The notes below the pieces were generated by a model that was not told where the DNA came from, searched no databases, and was given only the letters and a program-made list of their open reading frames with translations. A stretch of DNA of 64,000 nucleotides, from contig JBLXDU010000007.1 in NCBI GenBank assembly GCA_048263775.1, positions 62,001 through 126,000 of the forward strand. Reading direction: 5' to 3'. The position numbers were made by a program, and so were the translations under genes. The stretch comes from UBA1479 sp048263775 (lineage in GTDB: Bacteria; Pseudomonadota; Alphaproteobacteria; Rhodospirillales; Casp-alpha2). Each line of letters starts with the position of its first letter. The first letter of the stretch is position 1. Of the stretch, positions 54,974 to 62,917 are shown piece after piece.

Positions 54974-55450
54974 TCATGCCTTTTCGTCGGGAATGTTGGG
55001 GAGGTCGTCCACGTAAAGGCCGAGTTCCTTCGGTTCGATGCCAAGGCGCGAACACAGGCTGACGACCTCGATCTGTTCGGTCAGGTTGTCTTCGCCTTCG
55101 ACCTCGAGAATGCCCATGCAGACACGCAGGATGAGCGACGCCGTTTCGGGATTGTCAGCCACGGGTTCGATGCGCCGGAAGGCTGCCTCGCGCCCTGTTT
55201 TCGGATCGTCTTGGATTTCCGCCGTGTAATCGTTGAACAGGTCGACGGCTTCGTGGGGGTCGAACACCTGCAGTTGTTTAATGGCCTCGACGATCTGATC
55301 CAGGCGCATGCGTTCGGGAAAAGTCACTTGCCCGTCGGCGGCGCAGACCAGGGCGGCCGCCGACATCACGGCCTCCAGGAACGGGCGGTTCTGGTGCCGC
55401 GCCATCTGCTCCCGATACAAATCCGTCAGGGTGTCGAGCACGCCCGCCAT
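54974..55450 (-). CDS. TerB-like domain protein
   Basis: This 158-residue helical protein has FLEAVMSAAALVCAADGQVTFPERMRLDQIV, close to the TerB/tellurite-resistance helical bundle, and a second acidic half. TerB-like domains bind metal and are often near membranes. No ter genes are near. The protein is acidic and soluble. Confidence 0.8.
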   Translation of the reverse strand: MAGVLDTLTDLYREQMARHQNRPFLEAVMSAAALVCAADGQVTFPERMRLDQIVEAIKQLQVFDPHEAVDLFNDYTAEIQDDPKTGREAAFRRIEPVADNPETASLILRVCMGILEVEGEDNLTEQIEVVSLCSRLGIEPKELGLYVDDLPNIPDEKA

Positions 55451-55527
55451 GACTTAATGCCTCCGTTGCTTCCCTCGTCTCGATTATTGGCCGAGGGGCG
55501 GGGATGAGGCAACGGCTTATGGACGGG

Positions 55528-56391
55528 TCAGTAGGGGGCGAGGGTCTTCAAGGTGCCTATTAAGGTATCGGCGAATTCCTCCGCCGTTTCATACATCACC
55601 CAATGGCCGGCCCCCTTGATGATGTGGAAGGGGGCGTCGGGCTGGAAGCTGCGGATGATTTCCTTGCGCTTATCCAGGCCTTCCTGGCCCTTTACCGTGA
55701 TGTCGTATTCACCCCAGATGCCGGCCATGGACGCCTTGATGTCGGGCAGGGCGCGCAGCAGCCGGTCGGTTAGCGAGATCGGCCGCGAGCGGATGCGTCC
55801 GCGCTCCAGATTGCGGCGATGGATATGCACGGCCAGATCGTCGATGTTGGCCGAGTCGCGGATCATGAGGATCTGCAGATTGCGGCGCTGCAATTCGTCG
55901 ATCTCGTCGTCGGTCATGCCGTCCTCGGCCAGGGCCGTACCCTGGGGCGGTGCGTGTAGCACGCCGAAGCCGCTGGCCCCGACCATGACGAAGCTGCGGC
56001 AGCGGCCGGGTGTTTTCGACGCGACGACGCTGCCGATCAGGCCGCCGAAGGAAAACCCGGCGAGATGAAAGGTCTCGCCCGCCGGCACAAGCTGGTCCAG
56101 ACCGGCGACGAGAATATCGGCGATGTCGTCGGGCGACGTCGGCTTGGGCGGTGCGCCGCTGTCCCCGAATCCCGGCGTGTCGGCGGCCAGCACGGTGAAA
56201 TGCGGCGTCAGCAGGGGAATGGATCGATACCAGTGGGTCCACGATCCCCAGCCGCCGTGCAGCAGGACCAGGGTCGGGCCGCCGCCTTCCCAGCGGTGCC
56301 AGATACAGGGGCCGTTGGGGCCCGGCGTTTCAATGCGTTGAGCTTTGGCGGCGAGGGCCGCCACGTCTTGGGCGAGGGCTGCGTGGTCCAT
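55528..56391 (-). CDS. Alpha/beta hydrolase
   Basis: This 287-residue hydrolase has oxyanion segment LLHGGWGSWTHW, nucleophile elbow GFSFGG, an Asp in EYDITVKGQE and a His in KGAGHWVMYE, a full triad. It resembles esterases of the carbon-carbon hydrolase group. Substrate unknown. It is convergent with the plus-strand genes upstream and followed on the minus strand by the TerB pair. Confidence 0.85.
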   Translation of the reverse strand: MDHAALAQDVAALAAKAQRIETPGPNGPCIWHRWEGGGPTLVLLHGGWGSWTHWYRSIPLLTPHFTVLAADTPGFGDSGAPPKPTSPDDIADILVAGLDQLVPAGETFHLAGFSFGGLIGSVVASKTPGRCRSFVMVGASGFGVLHAPPQGTALAEDGMTDDEIDELQRRNLQILMIRDSANIDDLAVHIHRRNLERGRIRSRPISLTDRLLRALPDIKASMAGIWGEYDITVKGQEGLDKRKEIIRSFQPDAPFHIIKGAGHWVMYETAEEFADTLIGTLKTLAPY

Positions 56392-56421
56392 GATGAAAGT
56401 GGTCGGCCTTTTATTAGGGGG

Positions 56422-56760
56422 TTAGTCTTTTTCGGAGATGTGAATGTAGCCGCGCTCGATGGCGTGGGTCAGTTCCTCATAAGCTTTCCGCGCTTCTTCG
56501 TAAATGTCGCGGTATTTGCGGAGATTGGTGATCTCGGCGTCGGAGGGTGCTTCGCCCTCGGCGACATTGGAAATGTTGAATGAGGCCTGCAGGTAGCGGC
56601 CACGAAGGTGGGCGACGGCGCGGGCGAAATTGATGACCCGGGCTTCATTGATTTCGGGAATCATCGGGCCGATGATTTCGCGGTTGGCCTGGGAAATCAG
56701 CAACTCGGCCTTGCGCAGGAACTGCTGTTGGCGGCGCAGGTCGTCTTCGTAGGAACTCAT
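56422..56760 (-). CDS. Small hypothetical helical protein
   Basis: This 112-residue charged helical protein (SYEDDLRRQQQFLRKAELLI ... NLRKYRDIYEEARKAYEELTHAIER) has no membrane segment and probably forms a coiled coil. The ATG complementary to 56758-56760 follows GGGAG. It lies 30 bases upstream of the hydrolase gene on the same strand. I do not recognise the family. Confidence 0.65.
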   Translation of the reverse strand: MSSYEDDLRRQQQFLRKAELLISQANREIIGPMIPEINEARVINFARAVAHLRGRYLQASFNISNVAEGEAPSDAEITNLRKYRDIYEEARKAYEELTHAIERGYIHISEKD

Positions 56761-57208
56761 GGCGTGCTCCCTGGGTGTTGGGCCTTGTTGGAAATTTTTA
56801 GCGGAAAGGCGGGGGAATGTCTGCATCGGCAGGCGATACAGTGATGGTCCTGCAGTGGGCCTACTGGTCCGGTTGGCGTCCGCGATGAAACGGCGCGACG
56901 GAATTTGCTAAAGCGCAGCCCGGACGCGGAGACGTCCGGAAAGGGCGGACCCGGCCTCAGTCGGTCGGGTGCGGGCCTTCCAAGGGATGATCGCTTTCGC
57001 GGGGGGCTTGCGTGTGCTGGGCCTGTTTCATCTGTCTTCTCCCGATGAACGATAAACCTGGGCCGGGGCTCCAATCCCCGGCGCCGACGCCTCGTCCGAC
57101 GTTTCCGCCACACAAGGCGTTTCCACCTTCTGGTAGCGTAGCAACAATACCATAACGAACCGTTAAGTTTGATAATAAAGTTCCGGTATTGTGTCAACGG
57201 AAGAAATT
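56761..57208. other. Intergenic region (448 bp)
   Basis: The stretch separates two minus-strand genes. It holds one possible 24-codon gene (see 56957-57031), a hairpin GCCGGGG-CTCCAAT-CCCCGGC at 57062-57082 without a T-run, and an AT-rich part after 57140. I see nothing else convincing. Confidence 0.4.
56957..57031 (-). CDS. Possible small protein of 24 residues
   Basis: An ATG with GGGAGAAGAC upstream opens a 24-codon frame (MKQAQHTQAPRESDHPLEG, then PHPTD and stop). The strong ribosome-binding site, with spacing of about 7, is the only evidence, plus G/C-ending codons. It is hydrophilic with no membrane segment. It could also be chance. Confidence 0.3.
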   Translation of the reverse strand: MKQAQHTQAPRESDHPLEGPHPTD

Positions 57209-58234
57209 TTATATCGCGATGCGATGTGTCGTTTCGAACAGGGGGCCGAATTCCCGGGTTTCCGCAAAGGCCGGCGGCAAGGCGAGGCCGTCTTCGATGC
57301 CGAGCCACAGGCGCAGCATGTGCCGCTTTTCGCCGGACGCCGGTTCCGGGTCGGTGAAGGCGGTGCGGGCGTGCAGGGTGGTGAAGTTGTTGCCGACCAC
57401 CATGTCGCCGGGCGACATCTCGAATGACAAATGGAACGTGGGGTCGTCGCAAAGCGCGTCCAAAAGGTCCATGGCCTCGATCTGCGCATCGGTCAGGCGG
57501 GGAATTTCGTCGGACCGCTGTGCCAGCTCGATGTAATGACGCTTGTACATGACGAACCAATGCCCACCGTGGAACTGGAAGATCGGCAGAGCCTGGTACC
57601 AAGGCCGGCCGGGCAGGGCCTGGCCGCGGGCGTCGAAATAAAACGGTTCGGTCAGTACCTTGGCAAGGTCGGGCCGACGCTTGAGAATTTCGTTGAACAC
57701 GGTATGAGCGCTGACGATCAGCGATTTGCCGCCGCCCGTTGACTGCCGCCGGCACAAGAGGGCGAAGATGTCGCCGCCGTCGTTGTGGAAGGGCTGTGCC
57801 TCGTTGGTCTGATATGTGCGTACGTCGGCCTGTTTCTGCAGGTTGGCGCCGGTATCGCGCACATCGTGCAGCAGGGTGCGGCGGGCATCCTGAATCTGCG
57901 GAATACCCAGATACTGGCCCATTCCCCAGATCATCCGCCGGGCCTGCTCCTCGTCCAGGCTGCCCAGTCCCGTGCGCAGCAGGAAGAACCCGGTGCCGAA
58001 GGCGGCCTCGCGGCGCAGGGCGGCTAGGTTCTCCGCAAAGGCGCCGACGGGAAAATCGTCGGCGGTCATGCTCAGGGGATCGCAGCCGGCGCTGGCATCA
58101 AGCGCGCCCATGATGGCGGCGCGGTCCGCATCGGATATTTCAACGATCCAGGAACGGGATCCGGCCAGCTGCGGGCCGGTCCAGCATGAGGCACCTTGGG
58201 CGGGTTGCAGATTGTCATTGGTCGTGGTGGGCAT
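57209..58234 (-). CDS. TauD/TfdA-family 2-oxoglutarate-dependent dioxygenase
   Basis: This 341-residue Fe(II)/2-oxoglutarate oxygenase has H and D ligands in PFHNDGGD, the distal His in TTLHARTAF and an Arg in LRLWLG for 2-oxoglutarate. This is the TauD/TfdA (clavaminate synthase-like) fold, which hydroxylates taurine, sulfonates, betaines or other small acids. Substrate unknown. A GGAGAGGA ribosome-binding site precedes the ATG. Just upstream is the palindrome also found before the comDE-like operon. Confidence 0.88.
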   Translation of the reverse strand: MPTTTNDNLQPAQGASCWTGPQLAGSRSWIVEISDADRAAIMGALDASAGCDPLSMTADDFPVGAFAENLAALRREAAFGTGFFLLRTGLGSLDEEQARRMIWGMGQYLGIPQIQDARRTLLHDVRDTGANLQKQADVRTYQTNEAQPFHNDGGDIFALLCRRQSTGGGKSLIVSAHTVFNEILKRRPDLAKVLTEPFYFDARGQALPGRPWYQALPIFQFHGGHWFVMYKRHYIELAQRSDEIPRLTDAQIEAMDLLDALCDDPTFHLSFEMSPGDMVVGNNFTTLHARTAFTDPEPASGEKRHMLRLWLGIEDGLALPPAFAETREFGPLFETTHRIAI

Positions 58235-58259
58235 GGCTTCCTCTCCGGCAGACTATATT

Positions 58260-58269
58260 TTGTATACAA
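58260..58269. promoter_or_regulatory. Palindromic operator upstream of the TauD/TfdA-family gene
   Basis: TTGTATACAA at 58260-58269 is a perfect 10-bp palindrome 25 bases from the dioxygenase ATG. It is the core of the palindrome at 44419-44430. A TATAGT that could serve as -10 lies next to it, on the side of the gene. Confidence 0.6.
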
Positions 58270-58271
58270 TG

Positions 58272-59615
58272 TTAATCTGATTTTTCCAGAACTGCGCAGA
58301 AAAATCCATCTGTTCCCGTCGATGCCGGTGACAGGCGCAAAAAATCGCCTTCGTTGGGGGGCGGCCCACCGACGGTTTCGGTCCAGACTTCGGCCAGCGG
58401 CAGTATCCGGAAACCGGGGACCTCGGCCATGAACCAGTCGATCTGTTCCTCGTTCTCCTCGCACAGCAGAGAGCAGGTGGCGTAGATCAGCCGGCCCTTG
58501 GGTGCGACCAGGGACGCCGCCTGAACCATGATCAGGCGCTGCATTTCGATCAGATGTTCCAGGTCGTCAGGGCGAAACCGCCACTTGGCATCCAGGTTGC
58601 GCCGCCAGGCCCCCGTGCCCGTACAGGGCACGTCGGCCAGCACCCGGTCGGCCATTTCGTGGTTGGCCTTGACCCAGCTGTCATCGCGCGCCGAGACGAC
58701 CTGTCGGCGCACCATGTCGGCACCGGCGCGTTTCAGGCGCGGCGCCATGCGATCCATGCGATAGCGCGACACGTCGCAGGCGATCAGACGGCCGCGCGGC
58801 GCGTCGTCCTCCCCGCCCTTACCGCCGCCGGGCCCAAGTGCCGCCGCCATGGCCAGGGTCTTGCCGCCGGCCCCTGCGCAATAGTCGATAACGGTCATGC
58901 CCGGACGCACGCCGCACAGCAGCGCGATAAGCTGTGAGCCCTCGTCCTGAACCTCGAACAGGCCGCGTTTGAAGGCGTGGGTGCCCCCCAGCCGGGCACG
59001 CGATTGAAGCCGCAGGCCAAGCGGCGACAGCGGCGTCGGCTCGACCTCGATGCCGTCGCCGGTCAATGCGGTCTGCACCTGTTCCCGCGTTGCTTTCAGG
59101 GTATTGACGCGGAGGTCGACAGGCGCGGTCTGGCTTAGCGCCTGGAGTTCCGTTTCCAGTCGCCGCCCGAAGATGGCGCGCAAGGACGGGCCCATCCAGG
59201 ATGGATATTCCAGGCGCACCCAGTCGGGCATGTCGATGTGCATGGGGGGGCGGCCGTAAAGGGATTCCGCCAATTCCTGTTCCCGGTTGTTGAGGGTCGG
59301 CGGACAGTGCCGGGTGCCCGAGAACAGGCGCGCCAACTCGTCCGGCGATACCCGCTCATAGACCGCCATCTGGGCCAGCACGCGGGTGCGCGACGTTGAA
59401 TCAAGCGCGACGCCTGTGCGCTGGATCCACCAATCCAGGCGCGCGCGGTGGCGCAAGTTTTCATAGACCCGATGCGTCACGGTGCGGCGGTCGCCGGCGC
59501 CGGCATAGCGGCGGGTGCGGAAATAGGCGTCGATGACGGCGCTGGCATCCTGTGCCTCGGCGGCGATCTGCGCCAACAGTTCAATGCAGGCCTGTACGCG
59601 GGCGCCCGGCGTCAT
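58272..59615 (-). CDS. rsmB: RsmB-like rRNA m5C methyltransferase
   Basis: This 447-residue SAM-dependent RNA methyltransferase has an N-terminal NusB-like helical domain (about 1-140) and a Rossmann domain with IDYCAGAGGKTLAMAA, the release cysteine in DVPCTGTGAWRRN and the catalytic cysteine in YATCSLLCEENE. It would modify 16S rRNA C967 if it is RsmB itself; closely related paralogues exist. A ribosome-binding site is unclear, and GTG or ATG choices near 59615 are possible. Confidence 0.9.
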   Translation of the reverse strand: MTPGARVQACIELLAQIAAEAQDASAVIDAYFRTRRYAGAGDRRTVTHRVYENLRHRARLDWWIQRTGVALDSTSRTRVLAQMAVYERVSPDELARLFSGTRHCPPTLNNREQELAESLYGRPPMHIDMPDWVRLEYPSWMGPSLRAIFGRRLETELQALSQTAPVDLRVNTLKATREQVQTALTGDGIEVEPTPLSPLGLRLQSRARLGGTHAFKRGLFEVQDEGSQLIALLCGVRPGMTVIDYCAGAGGKTLAMAAALGPGGGKGGEDDAPRGRLIACDVSRYRMDRMAPRLKRAGADMVRRQVVSARDDSWVKANHEMADRVLADVPCTGTGAWRRNLDAKWRFRPDDLEHLIEMQRLIMVQAASLVAPKGRLIYATCSLLCEENEEQIDWFMAEVPGFRILPLAEVWTETVGGPPPNEGDFLRLSPASTGTDGFFCAVLEKSD

Positions 59616-59848
59616 GGATCGCGCTCCCTGGTGTCGTTGGATTGTTGAAGTATTCTTCTTTGCGCCAGAGATTACCCGCCGTCCCGCCCAGGGGCCAAGG
59701 ATTTCCGTCAGCGGCGGAAAGGGCGGCGGAGGATCGCAATTGCGTGAACCGCGTCTGAAATCGCGATCAAGGCGGGAAGATCATGGTATAAGAGCAGCGT
59801 TCCCGGGTGCGGACGCCCGCACCCCCGATGCAGGGGAGTGGCCTGACG

Positions 59849-60493
59849 GTGCTGTACCGGTATCTGCTTGTCGCGCATTTCCTATTGGTCAATGTGGTCG
59901 CTCTCGGGTTCGTCGGGGCCGCCTATCTTCAGGGGTGGCTCGACCCCATCATCGATGCTCCGCTTCTCGAATTGACCGGCGTGATCTGCGCCGTGTTCGC
60001 CTACGGCACGGCGCTGGCTGCGTGGAAGGTATGGCAGGCCAGCCGCCAGATGGTCGAGGTCGAGGACGGTCGTCCGTCGGCCGGATCGCCGGCCGCGGCC
60101 TATATGGCGGCCCTTGCCGCCGGCGATGATCGGGAGACCGACCGCGCGGCGCAGATCCTGCGCCTGACCCTGTCCAACCGCATCGTCGTGGTCCGCCACA
60201 TCGCCAACTCGCTGGTCCTGCTGGGCCTGATCGGTACGGTCATCGGCTTCATCATCGCCCTGTCGGGGGTCGACCCCACGGCCGCGTCCGATGCCAACAA
60301 GGTCGGGGCCATGGTCGCGACCCTGATCAGCGGCATGTCGGTGGCGCTCAACACCACGTTGGTCGGCTCGATCCTCTATGTCTGGTTGATCGTCAATCAC
60401 CGCATCCTGGCCACGGGCACGGTGCGCCTGCTGACCGCCGCCCTGCAGGCCCCAGCGCCCGCCGACATCACCCGGCGCCGGGCAGCCGAATAG
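59849..60493 (+). CDS. MotA/TolQ/ExbB-like proton channel protein
   Basis: The protein of about 214 residues has an N-terminal pair of membrane segments and a C-terminal channel-like pair with LVLLGLIGTVIGFIIALSG and ISGMSVALNTTLVGSILYVWL, as in the MotA/TolQ/ExbB family. Such proteins form proton-driven motors with a TolR/ExbD-type partner. I choose GTG 59849, which has AGGGGAG 10 bases upstream; other starts 7 to 14 codons earlier are possible. It is the first of a run of membrane genes. Confidence 0.8.
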   Translation: MLYRYLLVAHFLLVNVVALGFVGAAYLQGWLDPIIDAPLLELTGVICAVFAYGTALAAWKVWQASRQMVEVEDGRPSAGSPAAAYMAALAAGDDRETDRAAQILRLTLSNRIVVVRHIANSLVLLGLIGTVIGFIIALSGVDPTAASDANKVGAMVATLISGMSVALNTTLVGSILYVWLIVNHRILATGTVRLLTAALQAPAPADITRRRAAE

Positions 60494-60530
60494 ACGCGGG
60501 AGGAGAGGCGGCACGCCGCCGGCAGGCGCC

Positions 60531-61133
60531 ATGGAAGAACTCGACACCTTCGATGACGAGGATACCGCCGGTACCGTTTTCCGGGATGTCATCCTGCTGG
60601 CCCTGATCGGCTTCGTCGCCATGGTGGTGATGCTGCTGCCGCATTTGCAGCCCCCCCAGGAACAGCGGGAAGAGGCCAAGGCGCCCGGCAATGTGATGGT
60701 CGAAATGCATTGGCCCAACGACATGCCCTATGACGTCGACCTTTGGGTGAAGGCACCGAACGAACTGCCGGTCGGGTTCTGGAACCAAAGCGGCTTGACC
60801 TTCAACCTGTTGCGCGACGATCTGGGTATTGAAGGCGATGCCACGGACCGCAATTACGAAATGACCTACAGCCGTGGCGTCCCCGCCGGGGAATACGTGG
60901 TCAACGTCCATATGTACGGCCCGTTGCCAAAAGGGACGACGGTGCCGGTGCGGGTGGTGGTCAGCGTCAAGCGGCCGTTGGAAGAAGCGGAACAGATCGC
61001 CGCCACCACGGTCGAACTGCGCAGCAAAAATCAGGAGGAGACAGCCTTCCGCTTTCGCCTGGACGGCGAAGGGCATTTGGTCGAAGGCAGCGTCAGCAAG
61101 CTGCGCAAGCCCCTGATCACCGAATTGCACTGA
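60531..61133 (+). CDS. Membrane-anchored hypothetical protein, possible channel partner
   Basis: This 200-residue protein has one membrane helix (about 18-40, FRDVILLALIGFVAMVVMLLP) and a beta-rich extracytoplasmic part with DVDLWVKAPNELPVGFWNQSG and VPAGEYVVNVHMYG. The topology matches a TolR/ExbD-type stator partner, but the fold looks more like a beta-sandwich (loosely DUF2135-like). No exact family is recognised. It is 37 bases downstream of the channel gene. Confidence 0.65.
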   Translation: MEELDTFDDEDTAGTVFRDVILLALIGFVAMVVMLLPHLQPPQEQREEAKAPGNVMVEMHWPNDMPYDVDLWVKAPNELPVGFWNQSGLTFNLLRDDLGIEGDATDRNYEMTYSRGVPAGEYVVNVHMYGPLPKGTTVPVRVVVSVKRPLEEAEQIAATTVELRSKNQEETAFRFRLDGEGHLVEGSVSKLRKPLITELH

Positions 61134-61156
61134 GCCCCCAGGCAAGGAAACCGGCC

Positions 61157-61675
61157 ATGGACATCATCTATTACATCTTCGCGGCGATGACCTTGACGGC
61201 CTTCGTTCTCGGGGCGCTTGCCGTATGGGCACCGCGCCGGACCTGGGTTCGTTTCGTCGCCGTCGCCGCCGTCTCGCTGTTCCTGCCGTTGGCGTATGTG
61301 CAGCTGATGGAACTTTTGTCGCGGCCCAAGCCCATGGAATACGCCTGGTACGAACGGACACGGGACAAGGCCATGGTGCTTGGCGTCGATTTCGACGAGG
61401 GACAGGCTATCTACTTGTGGCTTCGCCTGCCCGATGAGGTCGCCCCCCGGTACTATTCGATTCCGTGGAACCCGCGCTTCGCCGAACAGTTGCAGGACGG
61501 GCTGGAAGACGCCGTGCGGCGCAATTCGGTCCTGATCATCACCAACCCGTTTTCCAGGCAGGGGCCGGAAGACCTGGGGGACCTCAATGTGGAAATTCAG
61601 CCGCCGCCGCAGCCGCCCCTGAAGGCCCCTCAGGTGCCGCCGCGGATCATTGATCCCAGGGAGTTCAAGATCTGA
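61157..61675 (+). CDS. Hypothetical membrane protein
   Basis: This 172-residue protein has two membrane segments (about 5-25 and 30-53) and a soluble domain with DFDEGQAIYLWLRLPDEVAPRYYSIPW, ending in a Pro-rich tail (PPPQPPLKAPQVPPRI). It follows the previous gene by 23 bases and is probably part of the same unit. No family recognised. Confidence 0.65.
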   Translation: MDIIYYIFAAMTLTAFVLGALAVWAPRRTWVRFVAVAAVSLFLPLAYVQLMELLSRPKPMEYAWYERTRDKAMVLGVDFDEGQAIYLWLRLPDEVAPRYYSIPWNPRFAEQLQDGLEDAVRRNSVLIITNPFSRQGPEDLGDLNVEIQPPPQPPLKAPQVPPRIIDPREFKI

Positions 61676-61787
61676 TGCCTAAAGGGATAAAGGTAACGGA
61701 TTCAGTGCCCTATACCTAAGACATAGAAAGTTCGACGCGGTTTTCGCGCAATAATGCTGGACAGTGTCAGTTGCAAAGGAGCACACC

Positions 61788-62285
61788 ATGGCCGACAAGA
61801 AATCCGACACAAAGCCCGAGGACACGGACGACGAAGCCATCCCCGTTCCCATCGACGACGAGGTCCGTGCGGAACTCTCCCTGATTTATACCAAGGCTAA
61901 CGACGCCTTGCTGTTCGTCAAAGCCCAGCAGTGGTGGACCGTGGGCTCGACTCTGGCGGTCTTCATGGGGCTGTTCGTGATCGCCAAGCTGGTCGGCGCC
62001 AAGTCGGGATATGTCAGCGCGCTGACCGGCCTGATCATTCTCATGACCTGCGCCTGTGTGTTCATGCTGGTGATCTATCAGTTCTGGCAGCACAACGAGC
62101 TTGCACGCATTCAGGCCGTGGCCAGCCATTTCAGCGCCACGTTCCAGAAAATCCATGCGATCAAGTCATCGGCGGAAGGAAACTTTCACCGCTATACGCT
62201 GCTGGCGTTCATGATCGTCCTGGTGATCCTGGGGGCGATCATCACTTATATGGGATTGGACCAGCTACCGCGCTGGCCGCGCTAG
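61788..62285 (+). CDS. Hypothetical membrane protein with acidic N-terminus
   Basis: This 165-residue protein starts with a charged region (DKKSDTKPEDTDDEAIPVP), followed by three membrane segments (about 54-72, 78-100, 140-160). AAAGGAGCACACC precedes ATG 61788. It is separated from the previous gene by 112 bases, so it may have its own promoter. No family recognised. Confidence 0.65.
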   Translation: MADKKSDTKPEDTDDEAIPVPIDDEVRAELSLIYTKANDALLFVKAQQWWTVGSTLAVFMGLFVIAKLVGAKSGYVSALTGLIILMTCACVFMLVIYQFWQHNELARIQAVASHFSATFQKIHAIKSSAEGNFHRYTLLAFMIVLVILGAIITYMGLDQLPRWPR

Positions 62286-62292
62286 GAGACGT

Positions 62293-62904
62293 TCAGAAAA
62301 GTTCTTTCCGGTAACGCGCCGCCGCGGCTTCGGTGGTTTCATCGGCGATGTTCTGGTCGCCGGTCTGGGCGCGCATCATTTCCGCCGCGGTCGGCAGGGC
62401 ATCGCGCGGGACGCGGGCTTCGGGGTCCCACAGGCGGGAGCGCATCAACGCCTTGGCGCAATGCATGAAGGCTTCCTGCACCGTGACCACCAGGCAGCTT
62501 TTGGGAAGCTTGCCGGAAACCTCGAACTTGGCGAGCAGGTCCGCGTCGTCGCGGATTTCACCCGTACCGTTGATGCGGAAAGTCTCGTTGATGCCGGGGA
62601 TCAAGAAAATCAGGCCGACGGCCGGGTTCGCCAGGATGTTCGCGTAACCGTCGAGGCGGTTGTTGCCGGGGCGGTCGGGAATGGCGACGGTGACATCGTC
62701 GAGCACCTGAATGAAGCCGGGCAGGTCGCCCTTCGGCGACACGTCGGCGCCGCCGGGTCCCTGGGTCGCGATCACCACGAAGGGGCAAAGCGAGATGAAC
62801 CGCCGGGAATTCTCTTCCAGCCGATGGAAGACCTTGGTCACCGCGCGGCCCTTGGGTTCGGCATAGATTTCACGCAATTTCTGTTCGGATTCGATGCGCG
62901 CCAT
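62293..62904 (-). CDS. Pyridoxamine 5'-phosphate oxidase-fold protein
   Basis: This 203-residue protein has the split-barrel fold of flavin-binding PNPOx-like proteins: FVVIATQGPGGADVSPKGD, VAIPDRPGNNRLDGYANIL and GTGEIRDDADLL. COG3576-like members may bind FMN or heme. ATG 62904 (MARIESEQKL) is the likely start; an in-frame extension is Pro/Arg-rich. It lies just downstream of guaB on the same strand. Confidence 0.85.
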   Translation of the reverse strand: MARIESEQKLREIYAEPKGRAVTKVFHRLEENSRRFISLCPFVVIATQGPGGADVSPKGDLPGFIQVLDDVTVAIPDRPGNNRLDGYANILANPAVGLIFLIPGINETFRINGTGEIRDDADLLAKFEVSGKLPKSCLVVTVQEAFMHCAKALMRSRLWDPEARVPRDALPTAAEMMRAQTGDQNIADETTEAAAARYRKELF

Positions 62905-62917
62905 GGGGCCTGTCCTC

